64,000 nt of DNA, from the NCBI RefSeq assembly GCF_003286085.1, contig NW_020825327.1, positions 1,488,001-1,552,000 on the forward strand, in the 5' to 3' direction. Positions 54,197 to 64,000 of this stretch are shown one piece after another (the stretch's first letter is position 1; each line of letters opens with the position of its first letter). The translations under genes and the position numbers were made by a program. The stretch comes from Drosophila persimilis. Taxonomy: Eukaryota > Arthropoda > Insecta > Diptera > Drosophilidae. The notes beneath the pieces were generated by a model. That model saw only the letters and a program-made list of their open reading frames with translations, did no database searches and had not been told where the DNA came from.

Positions 54197-54899
54197 GAGA
54201 AGTTGTCCTGGGATGAAAGCCTTCCAGTCGCACTGAACACCGAGTGGCAGGAAATATGCACCAGTTTTGGTCAGATTCGTCGACTTGAATTTCCTCGGCT
54301 TGTACTTCTTCCAGACTCTACGCTGGAAATTCATGGATTTTGCCGTGTCATTTATGTCGTGTCAAAGGGTCAGCACTCTAGCAGTCACTTACTTTGTGCC
54401 TCATATCAAGATAGCTGGAATGAATGTATTCAAGGGAAGGTGTTACTGTTGGTGTGATTCTGCCGTTGCGCTCTCTTGGATTCGGGACGAGCCGTCAAGA
54501 TTTAATATATTTGTTGCAAATGAGTGTCAACGATTCAGGAAATGACCGAAAAAATGGAATTGCGCTATGTTCCTACAGCTTTAAACCCAGCCGACATTCT
54601 GTCGCGAGGGGCTCATCCGACTGAGCTGAATGAGTCACCTCTTTGGGCTCATGGTCCTCCATTTCTTTGCAGCTCCTCAGATGACTGGCCACCCACCTTG
54701 CTACCTGATAAGCCAGCCCATCGCCGGAAGGCTCTTCTGGTAAATCGCCTTACATGGACATTGTTGCTGATTCCAAGTATGCAACTTCTTTTGCTTCCTT
54801 GCAACGCGTTTGCGGATACATTCAAAAGTTTTGCAACCGAATCCGCGCCCTGGACTCACTGTCTCAGACATTGAACATGGAACCCAAGTATTGCACCGA
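54197..54899 (+). pseudogene. pol: D2 RNase H region
   Basis: As in D1, but with eight extra bases near 54777 (AGTATGCA) relative to D1, which change the downstream frame. Confidence 0.76.
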
Positions 54900-55494
54900 C
54901 TAGTCCAGCGGGCAGGGGGAGCAGTCTCCTCATCGCGCTCAATTGCATTGTTGTCGCCACTCATGGATCTGTTTGGACTTCTCAGGGTAGATGGTCGACT
55001 GAAAAACTCTTCGTTGGATTTTGATGGCCGTCATCCAATCATCTTGCCCAGCAGCCATCCACTTCCTCTTGCCATAATCTCCCATTTTCATGAGCGGAAT
55101 CTGCACGCTGGTCCTCGAGCTTTGCTGGGACTAATTCGATTCCAATATTGGCCTGTTGGGGGGAGGAAGACGGTAAACAAGGCAGTAAACAAGCGCGTAA
55201 GACTGAAGCCCAGGGTATTGGAGCATATTATGGCGGATCTTCTCATGCCTTTGAGATCACAGGCATGGACTTTCGTGGGCCGTTTTTCTACAAGCCGGAG
55301 GCATGAAACAAGGCTCTAATCAAGTGCTACGTCTGCGTCTTCATTTGTTTCGCTACCAACGTTGTTCATCTGGAGCTTATAAAACACTTATCCACAGTTG
55401 CTTTTGTTCATTGACTAAAGCCCTTCATATGTACCAGACGAAAGCCACGGCAATTTTGGTCAGACAACGCAACAAATTTTGTCGGCGCTAATTC
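54900..55494 (+). pseudogene. pol: D2 integrase, N-terminal part
   Basis: Same segments as D1 with nine bases missing after NKRVR. It ends at the same insertion point in NATNFVGAN, followed by CR1-like copy d. Confidence 0.8.
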
Positions 55495-56640
55495 TTGGAC
55501 GTTGACATGCAATGATTGCATCTTTCAAGAGGCGATGCAGTTACTGCACCGTCAAGTGGCCCGTGTGACACCAGCAGAAGGCTGTTACGCGCGGATCCCA
55601 GGCAAAACGCAGCCCTCCCCCCGCCCAACCGACCGAGGGGCGCTGCCGCATGACGCGCGGTGCGTAGCCGAACCGAACGCGAACATGCAAGAAAGATAGC
55701 TATGAGACTAACATTCGAGGAAAATTAGCACTAAACTTACTAAGAAACTAAGCATGCAATCGAAATACAAATACCATTACAATTACTAATTACTAGAAAG
55801 GTGTGTAAGGATTAGTAATTTAATAAGAGGAAGAGAATTAGTGGTGGATATAATATGGTAGAGCGAATTATAATCCGAGCATAAGACCCTAAACGGTTCA
55901 TGCAAGGAATAATTCGATCTACAAAGTGGAAGGAACAACGGTATAAAATTTCTAGTCAGTCTAATAGGAATCGTGAAGTTTATGCGGCTCAACAGATCAG
56001 GGCTGTCTATGTCACCTATGTCAAGTTGTGCATAAATATCACACCAAGCATTTTTCTACGGTTAACTAAGGATGGGAGGTTTACTATTAGTAGTCTACTA
56101 GAGTAAGATGGGAGTCTTACACCCGCATCCCAGTTAAGGCCCCGCAGAGCAAAAGGTAAAAAGTTTTTCCGTACTGATTCTATACGGTCCTGGTGTACTT
56201 TGTACTGAGGGCACCATACACAGGAGCCCTATTCTAAGATCGGACGAACAAGCGAGGTGTAGAGAGTCTTTGTTATATAGGGGTCGTCAAATGCCTTTGA
56301 CCACCTCTTTATAAACCCAAGCACGCCCATAGCCTTATTAACCATGGTAGAAATGTGCTCGGAAAACTTTAACTTGGGGTCTAACATAACACCCAGATCA
56401 TCCACCAGGGTAATTCTCTCAAGAGAACCACAAAATAGGGTGTAGGGAGCATTTCGAGGCATCAAGGTGTAACAAGTTTGCACAACACCATGACTGAAAG
56501 TTATTGATCGGATTGAAAGCGAGAATGAAATGAAATGTCCTTATACTGGACACAGAGTTTAACATCATCCGCAAACATAAGTACTCCAGAGTATGTTAAT
56601 ACCAAAGGCAGGTCATTAATAAAGAGAGTGAAGAGTAAGG
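55495..56640 (-). mobile_element. CR1-like family 1, copy d (3' half, before the copia insertion)
   Basis: 3' UTR and end of ORF2, with open pieces at 55786-55992 (NLLRCRSNYSLHEPFRVL region) and 56229-56483 (LVDDLGVMLDPKLKFSEH). It is in the same position in D2 as copy c in D1. The copy is cut at 56640 by a copia-type element, and 56636-56640 is TAAGG, the target duplication. Confidence 0.83.
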
Positions 56641-56886
56641 GTTTGAAGAATAACCATCTCTAGCAATGCACGCATGTATTGATAACATAAAAATATGTAG
56701 TCGTATGAGTGAGAGACGTAACGTTCTCTTATCTCCCTTTTTGTTTTCCCTTTTTTCGGTCTATATCTGCCTGCGAGCCGAGCATTTTTTTTGCTGGTCC
56801 CAAATAAACCTTACATATGAATGGTTGCGTTTTTACTTTTCGGTACAAGAACTTCCCTTGCAAGGGCAGCGAAATTCTGTCCAACA
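56641..56886 (+). mobile_element. Element G 5' LTR
   Basis: 246 bp ending TCTGTCCAACA. The first bases read GTTTGAAG, where the 3' LTR has TGTTGAAG, so the canonical TG end is mutated. AAATAAACC near 56803 could serve as poly(A) signal. Confidence 0.87.
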
Positions 56887-56901
56887 GGTTATGGGCCCAG
56901 G
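56887..56901 (+). other. Element G primer-binding site, copia type
   Basis: GGTTATGGGCCCAGG directly after the LTR. It matches the copia arrangement, in which an internal fragment of initiator tRNA-Met primes cDNA. Confidence 0.8.
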
Positions 56902-56991
56902 TTCGGATTTTGTAAATTAAAAAGTAAAGTGATTGTTTTAGTTATGAACTATTAACATCGGTGTGACTCAGAGACTAAACGATAATCAGCA

Positions 56992-57744
56992 ATGAGCGGG
57001 ATGTATCAAATAGACAAATTAGAGGAGGGAAATTATGACTCCTGGTGTATTCAAATGCGGTCTGTGTTGGTGCACGCTGAATTATGGAGTGTGGCATCTG
57101 GTGACCTGCTACCAACGAATGTTCCCGAAGGTGTGAATTAGCAGGCCAAGGATGAAAAGGCGCTGGCCATGATCACATTGAGTGTGAAAACTTCACAGTT
57201 GGGATACATTAAAAATTGCAGTAAGTCGTCCGAAGCATAGAACAAATTAAATAGTTTTCATCAACCAAGTGGACCTGTACGAAAGGTTCAACTGTACAAG
57301 AAATTGCTAAGCAAGCGCATGGACCAAAGGCAAAGCATTTCAAGCTACATTAATGAGTTCGTGGATATTCTTGGCCTTGGGTCAGTAGGAATCAAGCTAA
57401 ATGATGAGCTGCGCTCAATTCTTTTGTTGTCAAGCCTTCCAGAACAATTCGAAAATTTCGTTGTCGCCATAGAGACGCGCGACAGTCTGCCGACTTTCGA
57501 TGTTCTATGCGTAAAATTGAAGGAAGAAGGCGGACGAAAGGGAAACACAGAAGATCAAAAGGAATATGCAAAGGCATATACCGCAGTACATAAGCCGGCC
57601 GCGCACAGAGCGCAAAAGAAGAGAAACAATACAATGATATGTTATAAGTGTGGTGAGCGCGGGCATATGAAGGCTCAGTGTAAGAAGGAGAGCGCAAATG
57701 TGAAAGGGCAGCAAGAGTGGAGAACAAGCAGTGCAGTCTATTAA
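56992..57744 (+). pseudogene. gag: Element G gag
   Basis: ATG at 56992 (MSGMYQIDKLEEGNYDSW, the typical copia-group Gag start), stops at about 57139 and 57237, then an open piece 57304-57744 with RMDQRQSISSYINEF and LLLSSLPEQFENFV, and the zinc knuckle CYKCGERGHMKAQC. Gag would package the RNA. Confidence 0.84.
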
Positions 57745-57968
57745 ATGCGTTGGACGCAGATAGTTTGAAAAAGAGTATGTGGTGTTTGGATAGTGGTGCC
57801 ACAAGCCACATGTGTTGTGAGAAACAGTTATTCACAAAGTTCGAGAAACACACAGAAATCATTGGTCTGGCTGACTCCGGTTTCCTAAAAGCTGAAGGAA
57901 AAGGGGAAGTAGAGATGAAGACAGAGATATGCACGCTGCTGTTAAAGAATGTTCTTTATGTGCCCTAA
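57717..57968 (+). pseudogene. pol: Element G protease
   Basis: WCLDSGATSHMCCEKQLFTK is the copia aspartic protease active site (DSGATSH), and LLKNVLYVP the following conserved block. A TAA comes right after LYVP. Confidence 0.85.
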
Positions 57969-58100
57969 ATGAATGGAAATTATTTCTCGGTGAGCAGCGC
58001 TGTACAGAATAAATGTTTCGTCACTTTTGGACAAGAATATGCACAAGTTATCCAAAATGGCGAAGGCATTGTAAAGGCGAACAGAGTTGGAAACTTGTAG

Positions 58101-58950
58101 ATGCTTCGAGGAAAACAAAACAACTGTTATGCGGCGGTTAAGGCTGATGGTGCCCTGTGGCATAAACGGTACGGCCACTTGAACATCAGCAGTATGAAAG
58201 ATTTGATCAGCAAAGGAATGGTGCGCGGCATTGAAAATATGGTTTTCCCGGCGAATATGAATTGCAAAACATATATGGTTAGCAAGATTCATGCGCAACC
58301 ATTTCCTGTTGCAACCACCAGTAGAGCTCAAGATATATTGGAACTAGTTCAAGCAGATGTGTGCACCCCCTTTGGCACACAGTCGCTTGCTGGAACAAAA
58401 TATTTTCTAGGCTTCATCGATGACAAATCGAGGCGTATATTTGTGTATATCCTGTGGACAAAGGATGAAGTCTTCCAGAAGTTCGTCGAGTTCAAAACCC
58501 TGGTTGAGCGGCAAACGGGAAAAAGTCTCAAATGTATCCGGAGCGACAATGGCGGTGAATTTGTCAACAAATCGTTTGATGAATTTCTGAAAACTAATGG
58601 GATCGAGAGGCAGCTGACAGTGGCGTATACTCCACAGCAAAACGGCGTTGCTGAGAGGGCAAACAGCACTCTGGTGGTCCAGGCAGGATTAGGCGAATCC
58701 CTGTGGGCTGAGGCAGTCAACGCAGCTGTGTATGTACGGAATCGATCACCGACCAAGGCGCTGACCAGTATGACGCCTATGGAAGCGTGGACTGGTAAGA
58801 AACCTTTTGTTGATCATCTAAAAGTTTTTGGCTCCGTTGCAGTAGCTTTGGAATAGAGTCCAAGGAAGAGTAAACTTCAACCAAAAGGCAAAGAATATCG
58901 CATAATTGGATATTCAGTAGCGGCTAAGGGCTATCGACTGTATGACCCTG
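58101..58950 (+). pseudogene. pol: Element G integrase
   Basis: GAG-pre-integrase ALWHKRYGHLNISSMKDL, degraded zinc region, first Asp region VQADVCTPFG, FLGFIDDKSRRIFVYIL, second Asp in CIRSDNGGEF, and YTPQQNGVAERANSTLV with the catalytic Glu. Then RSPTKALTSMTPMEAWTGKK and VFGSVA, followed by a stop at 58856. Confidence 0.86.
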
Positions 58951-60126
58951 TGTCTCATCAGGTGATTGAGAGGCGAGATGTTCTTTTTGACGAGATCCAA
59001 GACGACAAGGATACAGTCACACTCGAGCTTCCGAAGGCAGAAGTTAGCATGCAGTCTGGCGGCGATACTGATGACATTGACAGCAGCAGTGGAGACAGCA
59101 GCGATGGTGCAAGCGTTGACGGGGAGAATCCCAGTAGCAGCGGTAAAGATGGGTACGAGAGTGCAACAGAAAAGGTTGAGTCAGATGAGCCAGCTCCTCG
59201 CGTTGGACCTCGCAGACCAAGGCTGATTGGGACCGGCAAACCTGGAGTACCTGGAGAAGGGAGTACAACATTCTTGGTGCTCTGGTTGCCAGCGACGTAA
59301 AGATTCCAGTATCCTACGAGGAGGCGTTGATCAGTATTACTGCATCACATTGGTCCGAAGCGATGCAACGCGATGGCGATGGCTGGTGGCAAAAGGTTGC
59401 TCCCAGCAGTACGGCATAAACTATGCGGAAACGTTTTATCCAGTCTGCAGACTGGAGAGCGTGCGATTTGATCTTGCGGTAGCAGCAGAATAGAAATTAT
59501 ATGTCAACCAAATGGATGTACATATGTATGGCATACCTCAACAGTGACCTGAGCGATACGGTGTACATGAAGCAACCACAAGGGTACATTGATCGAGCTT
59601 ATCCAGCGAAGCAGTTCCCTTCCTGAATGGAATTCGAAGCCGAATGGCGTCCTGACTAATCTGGGTTTTGTTGCCTGTAACAACGAGCCGTGTCTCTACC
59701 AGCAGAGAGGGAAAGGTAACTTATCGTTAATCTTGGTATATGTTGACGATTTACTTATAGCATGCCAGTCCAAAGAGGACGTGCTCAGTATCAAATCGGC
59801 TTTTTCAAATGCGTTCGAATGTATCGACAAAGGTATTCCAGAGCTCTTTTTAAGCATGGAGGTGCACCGTGAAGGTGAGCTTGGGCAAGGAACTATTGCA
59901 AGCTCACGACATGGACAAATGTAGACCAGTGGCTACTCCGTTGGATGCGGGGTTCCAGGTGGATTGTACTAATGAGCAGTGTCAAAAGGTTGATCCTGTC
60001 ATGTATCAATCCATGATTGGTGAGCTGATGTGGCTGGCATTCACAACCAGAACGGACATTTTGCATTCAGTTGCAAAGTTGGCCCAGAGGAACAAAGATC
60101 CGCACGCAAACATCTGGCTGGTGTGA
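58951..60126 (+). pseudogene. pol: Element G integrase tail and RT, heavily eroded
   Basis: An acidic Ser-rich linker (58950-59300, with repeated SSGDSSDG-like segments) leads to VAKGCSQQYGINYAETFYPV (RT), VNQMDVHMYG, DTVYMKQPQGYI and LILVYVDDLLIACQS with YVDD (about 59735). Then MSRPVATPLDAG and SMIGELMWLA-like blocks follow in changing frames. Several deletions and stops. Confidence 0.8.
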
Positions 60127-60658
60127 AGCACGTTCTGAGGTACTTGGCAGGGACGATGAACTTCAAACTACACTACAAAGGGTGTCACCAGCCACTTACT
60201 GGATATGTGGATGCGGATTGGGACGCGATCGAACTACCCGGAAGTCGTATACGGGCTATGTTTATTTTTTGGCAGGCGGCCCAATTTCTTGCCGATCTGA
60301 GAAACAACGCAGCGTGGCACTTAGCAGCACGGAGGCAGAATACATGGCACTGTCGGCTGCGTGTAAGGAGTCTATATTCTTACGTCGCTTAATCATCGAA
60401 ATTGGCTGTGGAGATGAAGCTACCTCAACTACCTTATATGGCGATAATCTGAGCGCACAAGAGCTGGCTAGGAACCCAGTTCATCACTCAAGGACCAAGC
60501 ATATTGATATAAGATATCACTTTGTACGACAGATTGTAGAAGAAGGTCAAATTAAGTTAAAATATGCTAGTACAACAGATATGATTGCAGATATATTGAC
60601 CAATAGTCTCCCTAAGAGAAAGCATGTCGAATTTACAAAATTGTTAAGTTTAAATTGA
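60071..60658 (+). pseudogene. pol: Element G RNase H
   Basis: YVDADWD is in another frame. Then comes the open C-terminus KSYTGYVYFLAGGPISCRSE, SSTEAEYMALSAACKE, YGDNLSAQELARNPVHHSRT and KHIDIRYHFVRQ, ending IADILTNSLPKRKHVEF and LLSLN. A purine tract (GAGGAAGGG, about 60690-60698) precedes the 3' LTR. Confidence 0.84.
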
Positions 60659-60698
60659 GTTAAATGGAATTTGTAAGCATGCACGCATTGAGGAAGGG

Positions 60699-60949
60699 TG
60701 TTGAAGAATGGCCATCTCTAGCAATGCACGCATGTATTGACAGACATATGAATATGTAGACGTATGAGTGAGAGACGTAACGAAACGACGTTCTCTTATC
60801 TCCCTTTTCGTTTTCCCTTTTTTCGGTCTCTATCTGCCTGCGAGCAGAGCATTTTTTTGGTCACAAATGAACCTTACATATGAATGGTTGCGTTTTTACT
60901 TTTCGGTACACGAACTTCCCTTGCAACGGCAGCGAAATTCTGTCCAACA
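60699..60949 (+). mobile_element. Element G 3' LTR
   Basis: 251 bp, TGTTGAAGAATGG to CTGTCCAACA, keeping both canonical ends. It has a GAAACGAC insertion near 60781 relative to the 5' LTR. Confidence 0.88.
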
Positions 60950-62033
60950 TAAGGGGCCTAGATGGCTGCCCTGTGGTACTCTCGAAGAAACCTTTACTGG
61001 TAAAGAGAGGGAGTTTTTGAAGAGGACTCTTTGAGACCTGGAGCAAAGATAGATAAAATCCATCTCAGGAGGTTGGGCGGAAACCCTATAAGGTCAAGTT
61101 TATGCGCTAAAAGGGAATGGTTTACAGAGTCGAATGGTTTACTAAAGTCGGTGTAAATAACAGCCGTCTGTAAGTTACCTTAAAAGCCTTTAATAATAAT
61201 AACTATAACAAGTTCGTGGTGGTTGATCGCCGCCTTATAAATCCATGCTGAGTTGGAGATATAAGTGACTTGCAGAGATGTTGCAAGTGCGGATTTAAAA
61301 CCGTCTCAAACATTTTGGGGATTAGCGGATAACTTTGCTATACCTCTATAATTTGTTGCGTCAAACTTGCTACCTTTTTTATGGAGAGGAATTATAAAAA
61401 ATACCTTTCAGATCGGGGGGAAGCAAGAAGAATCGATGGACAGGGTGAACATTTTAAGCAAGGGTCCACACAAAGCCTCGGGGCAGTACCTGAGTGCACA
61501 ACCTGGAACCCCGTCTGGACCCGGTGAAAACACCGGCTTAACTAGTCGAAGATGAAGTAAAGAACATTCATTTAACATGGGACTGAAAATGCCGTTCGAC
61601 CTCGGTAAACCGAGTACGGATGACCAGAGTAGCTTTCCTCGGAATAAGTGGTTTTGAAAAATTGGGCAAAAAGATCGGCAATTGCCTGATCATTATTTGC
61701 CGACGTATTACTAAATGATAGCGAGGATGGGTGTGCGGACGTTCTACGCTTACTGTTTACGAAGCAGTAAAACTGTTTAGGGTCCTGAGAAAAACGTATC
61801 CTGCATCGATATAGGTAGTTTTTATAGCATTGTGCATTAACAACTGAAAAGTTTGACCGAGCTGTTACATAGCGAGAGTGAGAAGTAGGAGAACGAACTT
61901 CCTGAAATTTTTTATAAAGTCTTGATTTTAAGTTTTTTAGGCTGGATAACTCTTTTGTAAAAGAAGGGGGTTTTCCAGATCTAATCGGACATGAAAGCGG
62001 GACACAAGAATCAAAAAATGTTCCAAGAGTGAA
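60950..62033 (-). mobile_element. CR1-like family 1, copy d continued (copy e), 5' side
   Basis: Continues copy d directly after the second TAAGG. It covers the RT and linker parts of ORF2 (open piece 61572-62033 with SGKPPSFTKELSSLKN and FYCFVNSKRR). The RT motif region at 60955-61200 is present but frameshifted. It ends at about 62033 in the linker region, where BEL sequence begins. In D1 the equivalent copy continues for another 2.1 kb. Confidence 0.82.
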
Positions 62034-62103
62034 AATTCGGAAGAGTTTTTTCCAAAACAAACGTTATGATGACTCCGGTCCAGCGGGCTCTAGTTTCGGT
62101 TTT
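62034..62103. other. Junction stretch
   Basis: 70 bp between CR1-like copy e and the BEL element F frame. Probably eroded BEL F pol. No clear motif. Confidence 0.3.
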
Positions 62104-62658
62104 TTACGTTAAATTGTCAGGTAATTTATGACTAAAAAAAACAAGTGCTCGCTTGCTTCCTTGTAGGAACCGGCTTACATTTGCCATAATCCGAAGCAAT
62201 TTCTCAAAAGAAGAGCATCTTTCAATCAACTCGTTGAACTCATTGGCCTGACACTTTGCCACTGAATGTGTTGCCAAACACTTCTTGTTTTCCGACCGTT
62301 CCATTTCTGGGGACAACTCAACCTGATGTAGACATGGCCACTCCTCAGAATTCCTGAGCAGAAATTGGGGACCATCAGTCCACAATGAACACGTTACACC
62401 GTCTACGTCTGTGCCACGTGACACCAAATCGGCTGGGTTTTGCTCAGTAGGAACGTGCCGCCAAGTCACACCGCTTGACGATTCCTGGATTTCAGCAACC
62501 CTATTGGCCACAAACGTTGCGAGCGTGGCTGGATCCCTTTCCAGCCAGTACAAGGTGACTTGGGAGTCCGACCAAAAGTTCACACTTTCGATCATGAACT
62601 TGTCCAGGAGCGGTTTTACTTGAGCCCATAAAGTGGATAACAGGAGTGCTGCGCACAA
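62104..62658 (-). pseudogene. pol: BEL/Pao element F, RNase H and following region
   Basis: LELCAALLLSTLWAQVKPLL, FWSDSQVTLYWLERDPATLA, FVANRVAEIQESS, WRHVPTEQNPADLVSRGTDV and LWTDGPQFLLRNSEEWP. It ends at a TAA after KLPDNLT, before integrase, and no integrase follows. It is separated from the upstream frame by a single TGA after KSIP (62665), at a position where relatives have Arg. Confidence 0.86.
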
Positions 62659-62664
62659 TTCGAG

Positions 62665-63891
62665 TCATGGAATCGATTTCGTTTTGAGAGGAGCTACTCG
62701 AGACTTTGCGGTAAGAAGCTTAGACACGACATTTTTACCATCACTGGTACGGATGTAAGTGCAGCATCCGTACGCTTCACCTGATGCGTCTGCGAATCCG
62801 TGAATCTGAACGCTTTTATGCGTGGGAAGGCCAATGTAGCGAGGTATGGTTATCTTGTCTAATTCAAACAAATTTAGCTTGAAGTGGTTCCAACTCATGT
62901 GCAAACTCATGGGAACCGACTCGTCCCAATCCAACTTTTGCCGCCACAATTGCTCCAGCAATATTTTTGCCCTCGTTATTAAGGGACATAATAACCCTAA
63001 TGGGTCGAACAATCGGGACGCAACTGACAAAATGTTTCGCTTTGTAGGGGTCAATGAATCAAATGAGTCATCTAAATGATAATGGAACAAATCATTTTGC
63101 GGATTCCATCTAATTCCGAGCGTTTTAACAGACGACGAAGGATCAAACTGCAGCGATTTCTCCTGGCCACTATCGGACAGCAGCTGGGGATGATTTGACG
63201 CCCACTTGGCCAACTTAAAACCCCCGGATTCTAAGACCTCACACACTTCCAGCCGAATACGTTCTAAATCTTCCAGACTGTTTGCTCCAGTAAGCATATC
63301 ATCGACGTAAAAGTCACTTTTTATGACTTGTGATGCAATAGGATGGGACTCAGCATAAACGTCTGCCAATTCAACGAGACAGTGGATGGCCAGAAATGGA
63401 GCTGAGGCTGTCCCATAAGTAACCGTATTCAGGCGATACGTTTGAACATCTACATTTGCCTTATCCCTCCACTGAATCAATTGGAAATTTCGGTCTTCTT
63501 CGGCGACCTGAACTTGCCTATACATTTTGGAGATGTCAGCTGTGAGCGCAAAACGATTTAATCGAAATCGGGCAAGAGTTGCGTAAAGCTCCCTCTGAAT
63601 AGTTGCACCCACCATCAAAGTCTCATTTAATGAGATTGAAGTCGATGTTTTGCTCGATGCATCGAAAACGACGCGTAGCTTGGTGGTTTTACTATCAGGT
63701 CTCAGGACACATTGATGTGGAATGTAGTAATGGCATCCTGGAGGAGTGCCTGGAAGCAATGACATGTGGCCAAGGATGAGATACTCTTTCATAAACTCCA
63801 TATACAGATCATGCAAATACTGATCTCGTGCAAGTCTGCGTTCTAGGGATAGAATGCGGCGTTTTGCCGTCTCGAACGAGAAACCCAACAC
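62665..63891 (-). pseudogene. pol: BEL/Pao element F, RT
   Basis: 408 open codons: FETAKRRILSLERRL, YLILGHMSLLPG, YYIPHQCVLRPDSKTTKLRV, VFDASSKTSTSISLNETLMV, ALTADISKMYRQVQVAEEDR, LNTVTYGTASAPFLAIHCLV, KSDFYVDDMLTGANSLEDLE, FKLAKWASNHPQLL, LGIRWNPQ, RLFDPLGLLCPLITRAKILL and HGFADASGEAYGCC. One of the best preserved RT domains in the window, with all core motifs present. Confidence 0.88.
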
Positions 63892-64000
63892 GTTGGGATT
63901 TATTTTAAATGGCAGCCCAACTTCAAAACGACCCGATTCGAGCCTGCGTAAAGTCTGCTTAAAGTTTTGTTCTCAAGCCAATTGTTCAGCTGTATATACA

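Larger units (their letters stand above)
51341..55494 (+). mobile_element. BEL/Pao element D2 (truncated by later events)
   Basis: Second tandem copy. It repeats D1 from LTR to the integrase insertion point with about 0.5 percent differences and two small indels (about 54777 and 55200). The right half of integrase and the third LTR are missing. CR1-like copy d/e follows, then unrelated BEL sequence. Confidence 0.87.
56641..60949 (+). mobile_element. Ty1/copia-type element G inside CR1-like copy d/e
   Basis: 4.3 kb plus-strand element with two ~250 bp LTRs and a 5-bp target duplication TAAGG (56636-56640 and 60950-60954). Order gag, protease, integrase, RT, RNase H is that of Ty1/copia. LTRs differ at roughly 20 of 245 positions plus indels, so it is older than element A. 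It carries many stops and a large part of RT is lost. Confidence 0.9.
62104..64000 (-). mobile_element. BEL/Pao element F, partial, leaving the window
   Basis: Minus-strand pol from the protease-RT connector (63892-64000 still encodes LRRLESGRFEVGLPFKINPN) through RNase H. No LTR, gag or integrase in view. Its sequence differs from A, B, D and BEL-C, so it is a separate family. Confidence 0.85.

Noticed and set aside
1..64000. A host gene, tRNA, rRNA or bacterial operon
   Set aside because: Every sizeable open frame was matched to retroelement domains or to their antisense. No intron-exon host gene signature or RNA gene was found by eye.

Overview
This 64 kb window has the character of insect, most likely Drosophila, constitutive heterochromatin (pericentromeric, Y-like or cluster-like). 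I found no host gene, rRNA or tRNA gene. Nearly every stretch can be assigned to a broken retrotransposon: Ty3/gypsy, several BEL/Pao elements (one of roo type with an envelope-like gene), one Ty1/copia element, and two related non-LTR families of CR1/Jockey-superfamily type. The copia-type primer site, tRNA-Lys and tRNA-Trp primer sites and a CR1-like ORF1 with a PHD-like finger all fit Drosophila. The species cannot be fixed from the sequence alone. Names such as 'roo-type' or 'gypsy-type' mean similarity of architecture and protein motifs, not identity with a catalogued family.

Layout. 1-1535: a CR1-like fragment running off the left edge. 2001-32387: a tandem array of four copies of a ~6.2 kb composite unit (junctions at 8215, 14425 and 20637). 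Read on the minus strand, each unit holds a piece of gypsy-type pol, protease and gag, a leader with a four-fold ~24-bp motif, a tRNA-Lys primer site, the gypsy 5' LTR, a scrap of BEL pol ('BEL-C'), then the 3' LTR, env and integrase of a roo-type element. The roo integrase of one unit is fused in frame to the gypsy RT of the next, giving a 306-codon chimeric ORF present three times. The left end of the array still shows the unfused gypsy pol, and the right end runs into an otherwise complete roo-type element (29372-37780). The array therefore arose by tandem duplication of a segment spanning the gypsy/BEL-C/roo nest. Copy 4 carries a later BEL/Pao insertion (23599-29353, target duplication CATCT), itself hit by a CR1-like element (24514-26091).

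37781-42098: BEL-C resumes after the roo target duplication (GTCAT), meets an inverted plus-strand BEL fragment at about 38296, which is interrupted by a second CR1-like family (38700-41169), followed by a 3' scrap of the first family. 42099-55494: a plus-strand BEL/Pao element present twice in tandem (D1 and D2), with one LTR shared between them (51341-51811). Both copies have the same stops, frameshifts and large pol deletion, and the same CR1-like insertion in integrase. 56641-60949: a degenerate copia-type element inside the D2 copy of that CR1-like element (target duplication TAAGG). 62034-64000: the pol of another BEL/Pao element on the minus strand, leaving the window.

No element looks capable of autonomous transposition: each has nonsense codons, frameshifts, lost catalytic residues or missing domains. 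The points of most interest are the composite retroelement repeat array with its open RT-integrase chimera, the conserved repeat block in the gypsy leader, the strongly one-stranded orientation of the first 38 kb, and the duplication of already dead BEL elements.
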